Positions 1-6,356 of a DNA stretch of 6,356 nucleotides are shown piece by piece. A program made the position numbers and the translations under genes. Each line of letters opens with the position of its first letter. Within the stretch, counting starts at the first letter, position 1. The DNA is taken from the NCBI GenBank assembly GCA_015657735.1, contig SSSX01000250.1, forward strand, positions 1 through 6,356, read 5' to 3'. A model generated the notes under the pieces. The model searched no databases, was not told the origin of the DNA, and saw only the letters and a list, made by a program, of their open reading frames with translations. The stretch comes from Zoogloeaceae bacterium (lineage in GTDB: Bacteria > Pseudomonadota > Gammaproteobacteria > Burkholderiales > Rhodocyclaceae).

Positions 1-963
1 CCCCGCGGCCCGCCGACGACGCTGATCGTCGACCGGGCCCGGTCCGTCATCGTCCGCAACGCCTCGCCCGACGTGCCCTTCGCTCAGTCGATCAACCCCT
101 ACAAGGGCTGCGAACACGGTTGCGCCTACTGCTTTGCGCGGCCCGGCCACGCCCGGCTGGGGCTGTCGCCGGGGCTCGATTTCGAAACGCGGATCGCCTG
201 GAAACCCGACGCCCCCGCCGTGCTGCGGCGCGAGCTCGCCGCCCCCGGCTACCGCTGCCAGCCCATCGCGCTGGGCATCGACACCGACGGCTGGCAACCC
301 GTCGAACGGCGCCTCGGCCTGACCCGCCAGCTGCTCGAAATCCTCGCCGAAACCCGCCACCCGGTTTCCATCGTCACCAAGTCGGCGCTGATCGAGCGGG
401 ACGTGGATCTGCTCGCCGACCTGGCCCGCGACGGCCTCGTGCAGGTGATGCTGTCGATCACCACGCTCGACCCGGCGCTGGCCCGCAAGCTCGAACCCCG
501 CGCCGCGTCGCCGGCCCGGCGCCTCGCCGCGATGGCACGGCTGCACGCGGCCGGGGTGCCGGTGGGCGTGCTGTTCGCGCCGCTGATCCCGACGATCAAC
601 GACCACGAGATGGAAAACGTGCTCGACGCGGCCCGCGCCGCCGGCGCCGAATCAGCCGGCTACGTGCTGCTGCGTCTGCCCCACGAGCTGAAGGAACTGT
701 TCGGCGACTGGCTCGCCAGCCATTTTCCCGATCGCGCCGGCCACGTCTTCAGCCTGCTGCGCCAGTTGCACGGCGGCGCGCTGTACGACGCACGCTTCGG
801 CCAGCGCATGCGCGGCGCCGGCGTGCTGGCCGAGCTCTACGCCCAGCGCCTGCGTCGCGCGAGCGGCCGGCTCGGGCTCAACCGGATGCGCCGCGAGCTC
901 GTCACGACGGCCTTCCGCCCGCCGCTGCCGCCGCAGGGCGACCGCCAGCTGGCGCTGTTCTGA
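1..963 (+). CDS. PA0069-family (SplB-like) radical SAM protein, 5' partial
   Basis: The frame is open from the first base to the TGA at 961-963, giving 320 visible codons. The GTG at 73 is internal: the residues before it (RNASPDVPF, then SINPYKGCEHGC) read as the usual lead-in to the cluster-binding loop, so the real start is upstream of the window. The loop CEHGCAYC supplies the CxxxCxxC cysteines at visible codons 37, 41 and 44, which should bind the 4Fe-4S cluster that cleaves S-adenosylmethionine. Further on come a TDGWQPVE stretch (about codons 95-102), SIVTKS and a TLDP/LEPRAASPARRL segment, all typical of the COG1533 group that includes spore photoproduct lyase relatives. The substrate of this branch is not established, so DNA repair is only a family-level hint. 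The family is usually about 350 residues, so probably some tens of N-terminal residues are missing. It runs opposite to, and converges on, the neighbouring operon. Confidence 0.9.
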   Translation, partial: PRGPPTTLIVDRARSVIVRNASPDVPFAQSINPYKGCEHGCAYCFARPGHARLGLSPGLDFETRIAWKPDAPAVLRRELAAPGYRCQPIALGIDTDGWQPVERRLGLTRQLLEILAETRHPVSIVTKSALIERDVDLLADLARDGLVQVMLSITTLDPALARKLEPRAASPARRLAAMARLHAAGVPVGVLFAPLIPTINDHEMENVLDAARAAGAESAGYVLLRLPHELKELFGDWLASHFPDRAGHVFSLLRQLHGGALYDARFGQRMRGAGVLAELYAQRLRRASGRLGLNRMRRELVTTAFRPPLPPQGDRQLALF

Positions 964-975
964 CCCGCCGCCCGC

Positions 976-1506
976 TCAGTGCCGGATGCCGAAGCCCCAG
1001 CCGAAACCGCCATAGCCGGCGCGGCCGGGGTAGCCGTAGGGCCACAGCGGATCGTAATACGGCGGGTAGTAGGTGGACCGCGCCCGCTGCCGGCGCTCGG
1101 CCTCGGCGCGGGCCCGATCCTCGGCGGCGGCCTGGGCGGTATCGCGGCGCACCTTCGCGGCGGTGGCCTCGTCGCGGGCCCAGCGCGCCTGCGCGTCGGC
1201 AAGTTCGTCGAGCACCTCCTGGGCCACGCCCTGCCCGCGCAGACGCTGGGCGTCGGCCGGGGTCAGCGCGTGACGGGTGCCGCTGCGGCGGATCTCGCCG
1301 ATCAGCGTGGCGGCGTCGGTGCCGGCCCGCGACCGGCGCACGATGTCGTCGAGGGACAGCGGCGCCGCGCGCGAAGCCTCGATGGCAGCCAGTTCGGCGG
1401 GTTCGAGGCGACGCAGGGACTGCGGCGACGACGACGGCGGTGCGCACGAAAGCAGCAACAATGGCGCCGACATTTGCAGCAAAAACCGCAACAATCGACG
1501 ATCCAT
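976..1506 (-). CDS. Small putative outer-membrane lipoprotein with helical middle and Tyr/Gly-rich tail
   Basis: This 176-residue protein starts at the ATG read from 1506, just 5 bp after the stop of the preceding gene. The N-terminus is a lipoprotein signal: basic MDRRLLRF, a hydrophobic stretch, then LLLSC with the lipidated cysteine at residue 21. Alanine at +2 favours sorting to the outer membrane. Residues about 50-104 look like two related helical hairpins (IVRRSRAGTDAATLIGEI and AQRLRGQGVAQEVLDEL), a pattern I associate with small conserved bacterial lipoproteins. Residues about 105-143 are rich in Ala, Arg and Glu and probably form a long helix or coiled coil. The last 32 residues are packed with Tyr, Pro, Trp, Phe and Gly and end in GFGIRH. 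I cannot name a family or function. Export and lipidation are well supported; the rest is description. It is the last gene of the operon. Confidence 0.8.
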   Translation of the reverse strand: MDRRLLRFLLQMSAPLLLLSCAPPSSSPQSLRRLEPAELAAIEASRAAPLSLDDIVRRSRAGTDAATLIGEIRRSGTRHALTPADAQRLRGQGVAQEVLDELADAQARWARDEATAAKVRRDTAQAAAEDRARAEAERRQRARSTYYPPYYDPLWPYGYPGRAGYGGFGWGFGIRH

Positions 1507-1511
1507 CGCCG

Positions 1512-2309
1512 CTACCCCGCCGCCTTCTCGTACAGCGCCACCACCGCATCCATCTGCTCGAGGATGCGTTCGCTGGTGGTGGCGACGTCCGACATGGCCT
1601 TCTTGCGATCGGCCGCGTCGCGCAGGCTGAGGGCGTTCTGGAAGAAGAACCACTGCTGCTCGACCAGCGCCAGTTCGGCCCGGATCTGCGCGGAGTTCTG
1701 CGGCGCTGCCTTGAGTTCCTCGTGGGCCTTGGCGAACTCCTGCTGCGCCGCGTCCAGCATCTCGCCGGCCTGCACCGCATTGACGCCGGCCTGGCGGAAG
1801 AAATAGGCCTTGGCCATGCGCTGGGACAGCATGCGCTGACGGCCCGACAGGTTGACCAGATGCCCGGCCGGGGTGCCGGCCACCTTTTCGTACGCCACCA
1901 CGAGCTTCTGCGCCAGCGCCAGCAGCGTCTCGCTGCCGGCCCACACCACCTTCGCGTCGCCGCGGATGTCGGTCAGCAGCGGCCGGGCGCGGGTCCATTC
2001 GTGGTCGAGCGTCTGCAGCGCGGCGCGCACTTCGTCGTTGGGCTGCAAGGTTTTCAGGTCGGACAGGTGCTGTTCGAACAGGCGCACCGACTGTTCGAGG
2101 ATCGATTTGGCCTTTTCGGGCAGCACGCCCTGCACGAGCATCAGCCACGCCTTGGCGCTGCGCTGGGACAGCATGCGCAGGCGGCCGGCGCGGTTGATCG
2201 CCGCCGGCAGCGACAGGCCCGCGCCGGCCGGCACCGCGGCCACCGGCGCCGCCAGCACGGCCGCGGCGGGCAGCAGGCAGCCAAGGGCAAGAAAGTCGCG
2301 ACGCTTCAT
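1512..2309 (-). CDS. Exported protein with two PilJ-type (type IV pili MCP N-terminal) repeats, no signalling domain
   Basis: This 265-residue protein starts at the ATG read from 2309, placed 6 nt after a GGAGG. The N-terminus KRRDFLALG followed by an Ala-rich hydrophobic stretch resembles a twin-arginine (Tat) signal, with likely cleavage around residues 20-30. The mature part is almost all helical and contains two copies of the motif INRAGRLRMLSQRSAKA (residues 38-54) and VNLSGRQRMLSQRMAKA (152-168), 114 residues apart. This matches the PilJ / type IV pili methyl-accepting chemotaxis N-terminal domain (PF13675 type), which in PilJ and NarX-like sensors forms a periplasmic four-helix sensing module. 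There is no second membrane segment, HAMP, methyl-accepting or kinase domain, so it cannot signal by itself. It might be a periplasmic ligand-binding or accessory protein; that is inference. It follows tldD by 2 bp and precedes the lipoprotein gene by 5 bp, so it is very probably co-translated with both. Confidence 0.85.
   Translation of the reverse strand: MKRRDFLALGCLLPAAAVLAAPVAAVPAGAGLSLPAAINRAGRLRMLSQRSAKAWLMLVQGVLPEKAKSILEQSVRLFEQHLSDLKTLQPNDEVRAALQTLDHEWTRARPLLTDIRGDAKVVWAGSETLLALAQKLVVAYEKVAGTPAGHLVNLSGRQRMLSQRMAKAYFFRQAGVNAVQAGEMLDAAQQEFAKAHEELKAAPQNSAQIRAELALVEQQWFFFQNALSLRDAADRKKAMSDVATTSERILEQMDAVVALYEKAAG
1818..2178. repeat. 19-bp exact direct repeat marking the PilJ-module duplication
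   Basis: The sequence gcgctgggacagcatgcgc occurs at 1818-1836 and again at 2160-2178, exactly 342 bp (114 codons) apart and in the same frame of the PilJ-repeat gene, where it encodes RMLSQR on the minus strand. It marks the two copies of the domain motif. Outside this core the two copies have diverged, so either constraint on the motif or an old duplication explains it. Confidence 0.7.
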
Positions 2310-2311
2310 GG

Positions 2312-3769
2312 TCAGCCTCCGGTTCCGCCGACGGTCAGGCCGTCGATGCGCAGGGTGGGTTGTCCGACGCCCACCGGCACGCTCTGGCCTTCCTTGCCGC
2401 AGGTGCCGACGCCGGGGTCGAGGGCCAGATCGTTGCCGATCATCGACACCCGGGTCAGGCAGTCCGGGCCGTTGCCGATCAGCGTCGCGCCCTTCACCGG
2501 GCGGGTCACCTTGCCATCCTCGATGAGGTAGCACTCGGAGGTGGAGAAGACGAACTTGCCGGACGTGATATCCACCTGGCCGCCGCCGAAATTGGCGGCG
2601 TACAGGCCGTTCTTCACCGAAGCGATGATCTCGGCGGGTTCATGCTGGCCGGCCAGCATGATGGTGTTGGTCATGCGCGGCAGCGGCAGGTGGGCGAAGG
2701 ATTCGCGGCGCCCGTTGCCGGTGGGCGCAACGCCCATCAGGCGGGCGTTGAGCATGTCCTGCATGTAGCCGGTGAGGATGCCGTCCTCAATCAGCACGGT
2801 GCGCTGGGTCGGGTTGCCTTCGTCGTCGATGGTCAGCGAGCCGCGGCGGTCCGGCAGGGTGCCGTCGTCGATCACGGTGACGCCCCTGGCCGCCACCTGC
2901 TGGCCGATGCGGCCCGAGAAGGCCGAGCTTTCCTTGCGGTTGAAATCGCCTTCGAGGCCGTGGCCGATGGCTTCGTGGAGCAGGATGCCGGGCCAGCCGT
3001 TGCCGAGCACGACAGTCATCAGCCCGGCCGGCGCCGGACCGGCGCCGAGATTGACGCGCGCCTGGTGCACCGCCGCCTTGGCGAAGCCGCTCAGCACCTC
3101 GTCGCTGAAGTAGCCGTAGTCGTAGCGCCCGCCGCCGCCGCCCGAGCCCTGCTCGCGGCGACCGTTCTCTTCCATGATCACCGTCACCGAGACGCGCACC
3201 AGCGGACGCACGTCGGCCGCCAGATGGCCGTCGCTGCGCGCCACCAGCACGACTTCCCAGGTGCCGACCAGGCTGGCCATGACTTCCTTGACGCGCGGAT
3301 CTTCGGCGCGGGCCATCGCCTCGAGGCGCTCGAGGAGCTTGACCTTGGCCACGTCGTCGAGCGAGCCGTGCGGGTTGTCGGCGCGGTACAGAGCCTGCGG
3401 CGGCTTTTTGACGGCCTCGATCCTGGCGTGCTTGCGGCGGCCGCTGTCGGCGATCGCGCGGGTCGCATCGGCGGCATCCTTGAGCGCCTTCAGGCTGATG
3501 TCGTCGGAGTAGGCAAAGGCGGTTTTCTCGCCGGTGATGGCGCGCACGCCGACGCCCTGCTCGATGTTGAAGCTGCCCGACTTGACGATACCTTCCTCGA
3601 GGCTCCAGGCCTCCGAGCGGTGGTACTGGAAGTACAGGTCGGCGTAGTCGAGCTTGTGGCGGAACAGCTTGCCGAAGACCTTGTCGAGATCCTCGAAATC
3701 CAGGTCGTAGGGCTTCAGCAGCAGCTTGCTGGCGGTTTTCAGCGGATTGGGCGGAGGATTCTTGCTCAT
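2312..3769 (-). CDS. tldD: Metalloprotease subunit TldD
   Basis: This is a 485-residue, full-length TldD (the E. coli protein is about 480). The catalytic HEAIGH (HExxxH) is at residues 265-270, followed by GLEGDFNRKESSAFSG. The probable third zinc ligand is Cys457 in GVGTCGKEGQS. Other family blocks are intact: IDDEGNPTQ, LNARLMGVAPTGNGRRES, NFGGGQVDITSGKFVFSTS and the C-terminal VGVGQPTLRIDGLTVGG. TldD pairs with PmbA/TldE to form a cytosolic metalloprotease that degrades unfolded peptides and, in E. coli, matures microcin B17 and breaks down the antitoxin CcdA; TldD carries the active site. pmbA is not in this window, as is common. The start is the ATG read from 3769, giving MSKNPPPNPLK, with a modest purine-rich AAAGAG just upstream. 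It lies 26 bp after the hydrolase gene and 2 bp before the PilJ-repeat gene. No key residue is missing. Confidence 0.97.
   Translation of the reverse strand: MSKNPPPNPLKTASKLLLKPYDLDFEDLDKVFGKLFRHKLDYADLYFQYHRSEAWSLEEGIVKSGSFNIEQGVGVRAITGEKTAFAYSDDISLKALKDAADATRAIADSGRRKHARIEAVKKPPQALYRADNPHGSLDDVAKVKLLERLEAMARAEDPRVKEVMASLVGTWEVVLVARSDGHLAADVRPLVRVSVTVIMEENGRREQGSGGGGGRYDYGYFSDEVLSGFAKAAVHQARVNLGAGPAPAGLMTVVLGNGWPGILLHEAIGHGLEGDFNRKESSAFSGRIGQQVAARGVTVIDDGTLPDRRGSLTIDDEGNPTQRTVLIEDGILTGYMQDMLNARLMGVAPTGNGRRESFAHLPLPRMTNTIMLAGQHEPAEIIASVKNGLYAANFGGGQVDITSGKFVFSTSECYLIEDGKVTRPVKGATLIGNGPDCLTRVSMIGNDLALDPGVGTCGKEGQSVPVGVGQPTLRIDGLTVGGTGG
2316..2320 (-). promoter_or_regulatory. Ribosome binding site of the PilJ-repeat gene
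   Basis: Read on the minus strand this is GGAGG, 6 nt before the ATG at 2309. It lies inside the last codons of tldD, so ribosomes finishing tldD could restart here directly. It fixes the start of the PilJ-repeat gene. Confidence 0.75.
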
Positions 3770-3795
3770 GGCTCTTTCGATGGAGGATTCGGTTT

Positions 3796-4611
3796 TCAGC
3801 TGATCTTGCGGTGCTTGAGGGCCGGCAGGCTGGCGCGGACCTCGGCGATGCGCGCCGGATCGAGGTCGGCGACGACCACGCCGGGGCCTTCCGGCAGGCG
3901 GGCCACGACCTCGCCCCACGGGTCGACGATCAGGCTGTCGCCCCAGGTGCGGCGGCCGCCGGGATGCACGCCACCCTGGGCGCTGGCCAGCACGTAGCAC
4001 TGGTTCTCGATGGCCCGCGCGCGCAGCAGCACTTCCCAGTGGGCACGGCCGGTGGTGTAGGTGAAGGCGGCGGGCAGCACGATCAGGTCCACCTCGCCCA
4101 TCGCACGGAAGAGCTCCGGAAAGCGCAGGTCGTAACAGATCGACAGCCCGACGCTGCCGCACGGCCCCTCGAAGGTGACCACGTCGTCGCCGGCCTCGAT
4201 GGTCGCCGCTTCGTCGTAGCGCTCGCCGCCCTTCTGGAAGCCGAACAGATGCACTTTGTCGTAGCGGGCGACGCGCCGGCCGCTGTCGTCGAAGACCATC
4301 GAGGTATTGCGCACCTTGTCCGGCGCGTCGGCCACCAGCGGGCAGGAACCGCCGACCAGCCACACCCGGTGGCGTCGCGCGGCATCCTTCAGGAAGGCCT
4401 GGATCGGGCCTTCGCTGTCGCGCTCGCGGATGCGCACCTTGGCGGTTTCGTCGGGGGTGATCAGCGGGAAGTATTCGGGCAGGACGACGAGCCGGGCGCC
4501 GGCCGCGGCGGCCTGCCCGATCAGCTGATCGGCCTCGGCGAGATTGGCGGCGACGTCCGGTCCGGAAACCATCTGGACGGCGGCGATGCGGCAGACCTGG
4601 CTGCTTGTCAT
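3796..4611 (-). CDS. Carbon-nitrogen hydrolase, Nit1-type (probable deaminated glutathione amidase)
   Basis: This 271-residue protein belongs to the nitrilase superfamily. The Glu-Lys-Cys triad is visible: Glu46 in LVVLPEYFP, Lys119 in ARYDKVHLF and Cys159 in SICYDLRFPELFR. The conserved stretch HWEVLLRARAIENQCYV (191-207) follows, then GDSLIVDPWGEVVA. The pattern CYDLRFPE and the length point to the Nit1/NIT branch, whose members hydrolyse deaminated glutathione as cytosolic metabolite repair; an omega-amidase or another amide substrate is possible. I chose the ATG read from 4611 because a GAGGA sits 8 nt before it and the protein then begins MTSSQVCRIAAVQM, close to the first beta strand. 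A TTG 36 nt further upstream would add 12 residues but is less likely. The gene sits between yhdP and tldD, a placement seen in many proteobacteria. Confidence 0.92.
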   Translation of the reverse strand: MTSSQVCRIAAVQMVSGPDVAANLAEADQLIGQAAAAGARLVVLPEYFPLITPDETAKVRIRERDSEGPIQAFLKDAARRHRVWLVGGSCPLVADAPDKVRNTSMVFDDSGRRVARYDKVHLFGFQKGGERYDEAATIEAGDDVVTFEGPCGSVGLSICYDLRFPELFRAMGEVDLIVLPAAFTYTTGRAHWEVLLRARAIENQCYVLASAQGGVHPGGRRTWGDSLIVDPWGEVVARLPEGPGVVVADLDPARIAEVRASLPALKHRKIS

Positions 4612-4619
4612 GGGGGGAG

Positions 4620-4624
4620 TCCTC
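4620..4624 (-). promoter_or_regulatory. Ribosome binding site of the carbon-nitrogen hydrolase gene
   Basis: Read on the minus strand this is GAGGA, followed by 8 nt (CTCCCCCC) and the ATG at 4611. It lies in the 38-bp gap after yhdP and supports this ATG over the TTG read from 4647. Confidence 0.65.
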
Positions 4625-4649
4625 GTGGCGTCGACAGAATGGGGCAATT

Positions 4650-6356
4650 TCAGGGCGCCGGCGCGGCGACAGGCCGGGCCGACAGCTTTTCAACCTTGGG
4701 ATCGGACCAGCTGCCGGTGACGGCGTATTCGAAGCTGAACAGTTTTTCGACCGGATCGCGCAGGGCCTTCTGCACCAGATAGGCGGCCAGACCGACCGCC
4801 GGGTGGATCGCGCCGGTGGCGGCGATCGCCGAGCCGACCGCGACGGATTCGGACAGCGTCGGCTGGACGCGCACCCGCAGGCTCTGGGTTTCGCGCGCGG
4901 CATCGGCCTCGCCGCTCATGAAGACCCGCGCCGCCGGACCGAAAAGTTCGAGATCGTCGCTGCGCATCACGCCATTATTCATCTGGATGCTACCGGAAAT
5001 GCGGTCGAAGGCGAATCCTTCGGAAAACACGTCGCGGAAGTCGAGGGTGATGCGCCGCGGCAGGGCCTGCAGGCTGAGCACCCCGAGCAGGCGCCCGACA
5101 CCGGGGTCGAGCTGGGCGAACTGGCCGTTTTCCACTTCCACGTGCATCTTTCCTCCGAGGCTGGGCAGATCCAGCGCGGTCGGCGCCCCGCGCCAGGCCA
5201 GCTCGCCTTCGAGCGCGCCCTTGCCGCGCCGCACCGCCTCCGGGTAGCCGAGGCGGGTCAGCATCTTTTCGACATTACCCACGTCGAGCTTGAACTTGAG
5301 GCGCGTTTCTTCCTTCGCGCCGGGCCGCCAGACCCCGTTGCCGGTCAGGTCGCCATCCGCATTGACGATGCTGAAATGCTCCAGCCGCCAGTCGGCGCCG
5401 CGGTTGGCGGCCTTCAGTTCGAGCCGCCCGAGGTGCTTGCCGCGCAGCAGGAAACTGTCGGCGCTGACGTCCAGCCCCGGCAGCTCGGACAGGCGTTCGT
5501 CGTCCGGCCGCGCGCTGTCGGCAGCGCCATCCTTGGCGGCGCTGCCCAGCGCCAGCTGACGGAAGCGGGCCTGCAGCCGCCCGCGTCCCTGGTCGCGCCA
5601 GACGATGTCGCCACTTGCCTCGCGGCTCGCCAGCCGGGCCTGCCAGCCGCCTTCTTCCATCACCGCACGCAGGTTCACATCGGTAAGACGCTGGCCGACC
5701 ATCCTGAGTTCGCCGGCCCGCAGCGCGAGGCCCGACAGCGGGAAGCCCTCGTCGCCGTCCGGCGCGCCGGCAGCCGGCCGGCCACGGCTTTCCGGGTTGC
5801 CGGCGAGGGCCTTGCGCCACGCGTCGGCGTCGAGCCGGTCGGCGTTGGCCGCCACCAGCACACCCTTGTCGGCGACGCGGACCGGTTCGTTGAGGGCCAG
5901 GCCGCCGCGCGTGATGACGACCTTGCCGCCGTCGTGGCGCCGATGGAACTGGGCCTGGAAGGCCGATCCGGCGGCCAGCCGGATCACGTCGCCGGCCACC
6001 CCGCCGCCCGGCACGGCGATCTCGAAGCGGAACGGCAGACTGGCCGCCGCCGACTTGCCGAGCGGATCGGGCAGGCTCGAACTCACGCCCTGCAAATTGC
6101 TGTCGAGCACGAACTCGACGCCGCCGCGCTTCGGCACCGTGACCGCCCCCTTCCACGCCGCGCTGCCCGACAGATGATCGAGCAGCGGCAGATCGAGCGC
6201 CTGGCGCAGCGCCACGATGCCCAGACTGCCCTGGGCGTTGAGCAGCACGCTGCCGTCCGGCCGGGTTCCGCCGGCCACGCTCACCGCCTCGCCGAACACC
6301 CGGGCGACGCCGTTCTTCACGGTGAGCTGGTTCTCGGTGAAGCCGATCCGCCCGCC
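4650..6356 (-). CDS. yhdP: YhdP-family AsmA-like envelope protein, C-terminal part (5' partial)
   Basis: The frame is open from the right edge of the window to the TGA read from 4652, giving 568 visible codons. The GTG read from 6320 is internal, since the reading (GGRIGFTENQLTVKNGVARV) continues into it from the edge. Full-length YhdP proteins are roughly 1250-1300 residues, so less than half is present and the N-terminal membrane anchor is outside. The visible part is beta-strand rich with alternating hydrophobic residues. The AsmA-like C-terminal block is clear: LDFRDVFSEGFAFDRISGSI at about codons 438-457, then MNNGVMRSDDLELFGPAARV, VQPTLSESVAVG and a final VEKLFSFEYAVTGSWSDP. In E. coli YhdP acts with TamB and YdbH as a bridge moving phospholipids from the inner to the outer membrane. 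It heads the visible operon and stops 38 bp before the hydrolase start. The stretch at about codons 190-205 and 273-290, with many Gly/Ala/Asp, looks like variable linker. Confidence 0.92.
   Translation of the reverse strand, partial: GGRIGFTENQLTVKNGVARVFGEAVSVAGGTRPDGSVLLNAQGSLGIVALRQALDLPLLDHLSGSAAWKGAVTVPKRGGVEFVLDSNLQGVSSSLPDPLGKSAAASLPFRFEIAVPGGGVAGDVIRLAAGSAFQAQFHRRHDGGKVVITRGGLALNEPVRVADKGVLVAANADRLDADAWRKALAGNPESRGRPAAGAPDGDEGFPLSGLALRAGELRMVGQRLTDVNLRAVMEEGGWQARLASREASGDIVWRDQGRGRLQARFRQLALGSAAKDGAADSARPDDERLSELPGLDVSADSFLLRGKHLGRLELKAANRGADWRLEHFSIVNADGDLTGNGVWRPGAKEETRLKFKLDVGNVEKMLTRLGYPEAVRRGKGALEGELAWRGAPTALDLPSLGGKMHVEVENGQFAQLDPGVGRLLGVLSLQALPRRITLDFRDVFSEGFAFDRISGSIQMNNGVMRSDDLELFGPAARVFMSGEADAARETQSLRVRVQPTLSESVAVGSAIAATGAIHPAVGLAAYLVQKALRDPVEKLFSFEYAVTGSWSDPKVEKLSARPVAAPAP

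Noticed and set aside
943..954. Perfect palindrome cgccagctggcg near the end of the radical SAM gene
   Set aside because: It lies within coding sequence, is only 12 bp with no loop, and is not followed by a T-run, so it is not a convincing terminator or operator in such GC-rich DNA.
120..2531. 803-codon open frame on the + strand
   Set aside because: It runs across the radical SAM gene in another frame and then antisense to three well-supported genes. Its translation is dominated by Arg, Ala, Pro and Gly, as expected from a stop-poor frame in GC-rich DNA, and it shows no recognisable domain.
3117..3150. Glycine run (GSGGGGGRYDYGYF) in TldD as a possible insertion
   Set aside because: A Gly-rich loop at this place is normal in the TldD family, so it is not an oddity of this protein.
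2312..3769. TldD together with a radical SAM protein as a peptide-modification (RiPP) cluster
   Set aside because: TldD does mature microcin B17, but here it sits in its standard housekeeping order. The radical SAM gene is on the other strand and of the PA0069 type without a SPASM-like Cys tail, and no small precursor-peptide gene is visible.
2360..3997. 545-codon open frame on the + strand opposite tldD
   Set aside because: It mirrors the codon bias of tldD on the other strand. The sense gene has all TldD motifs, and the antisense product has only low-complexity Ala/Val/Gly/His runs.
3811..4782. 323-codon open frame on the + strand opposite the hydrolase gene
   Set aside because: It is antisense to a full-length nitrilase-family gene with its complete catalytic triad, and its own translation looks like no family I know.

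Overview
This is a GC-rich window with dense coding and no gene-free stretch longer than a few dozen bases. The protein types and gene order (yhdP - carbon-nitrogen hydrolase - tldD) suggest a Gram-negative proteobacterium, most likely a betaproteobacterium of the Azoarcus/Thauera/Rhodocyclales kind. That placement is an inference from gene order, GC content and general sequence character, not from a database match.

Layout. On the + strand, positions 1-963 hold the 3' part of a radical SAM protein of the PA0069 / SplB-like type; its true start lies before the window. The rest, 976-6356, is one run of five minus-strand genes. In transcription order (right to left) they are: the C-terminal part of a YhdP/AsmA-like envelope protein (start outside the window), a Nit1-type carbon-nitrogen hydrolase, the metalloprotease subunit TldD, a small exported protein with two PilJ-type N-terminal repeats, and a small lipoprotein with an aromatic/glycine-rich tail. 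The gaps are 38, 26, 2 and 5 bp, so this looks like a single operon whose promoter lies beyond the right edge. The radical SAM gene and the operon converge with only 12 bp between their stop codons.

How the genes fit together. yhdP, nit and tldD form a gene order widely conserved in gamma- and betaproteobacteria, although their products work in different places: YhdP in lipid transport between the envelope membranes, Nit in cytosolic metabolite repair, and TldD in cytosolic proteolysis with its partner PmbA/TldE, which is not in this window. The last two genes are the less familiar part. Both encode proteins predicted to be exported and they are almost fused to the end of tldD, which suggests a small periplasm/outer-membrane unit added to the conserved core. 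I see no mobile element, CRISPR array, RNA gene or clear intrinsic terminator. Most of the window is ordinary chromosomal core; the tail pair is the only part I would look at again.
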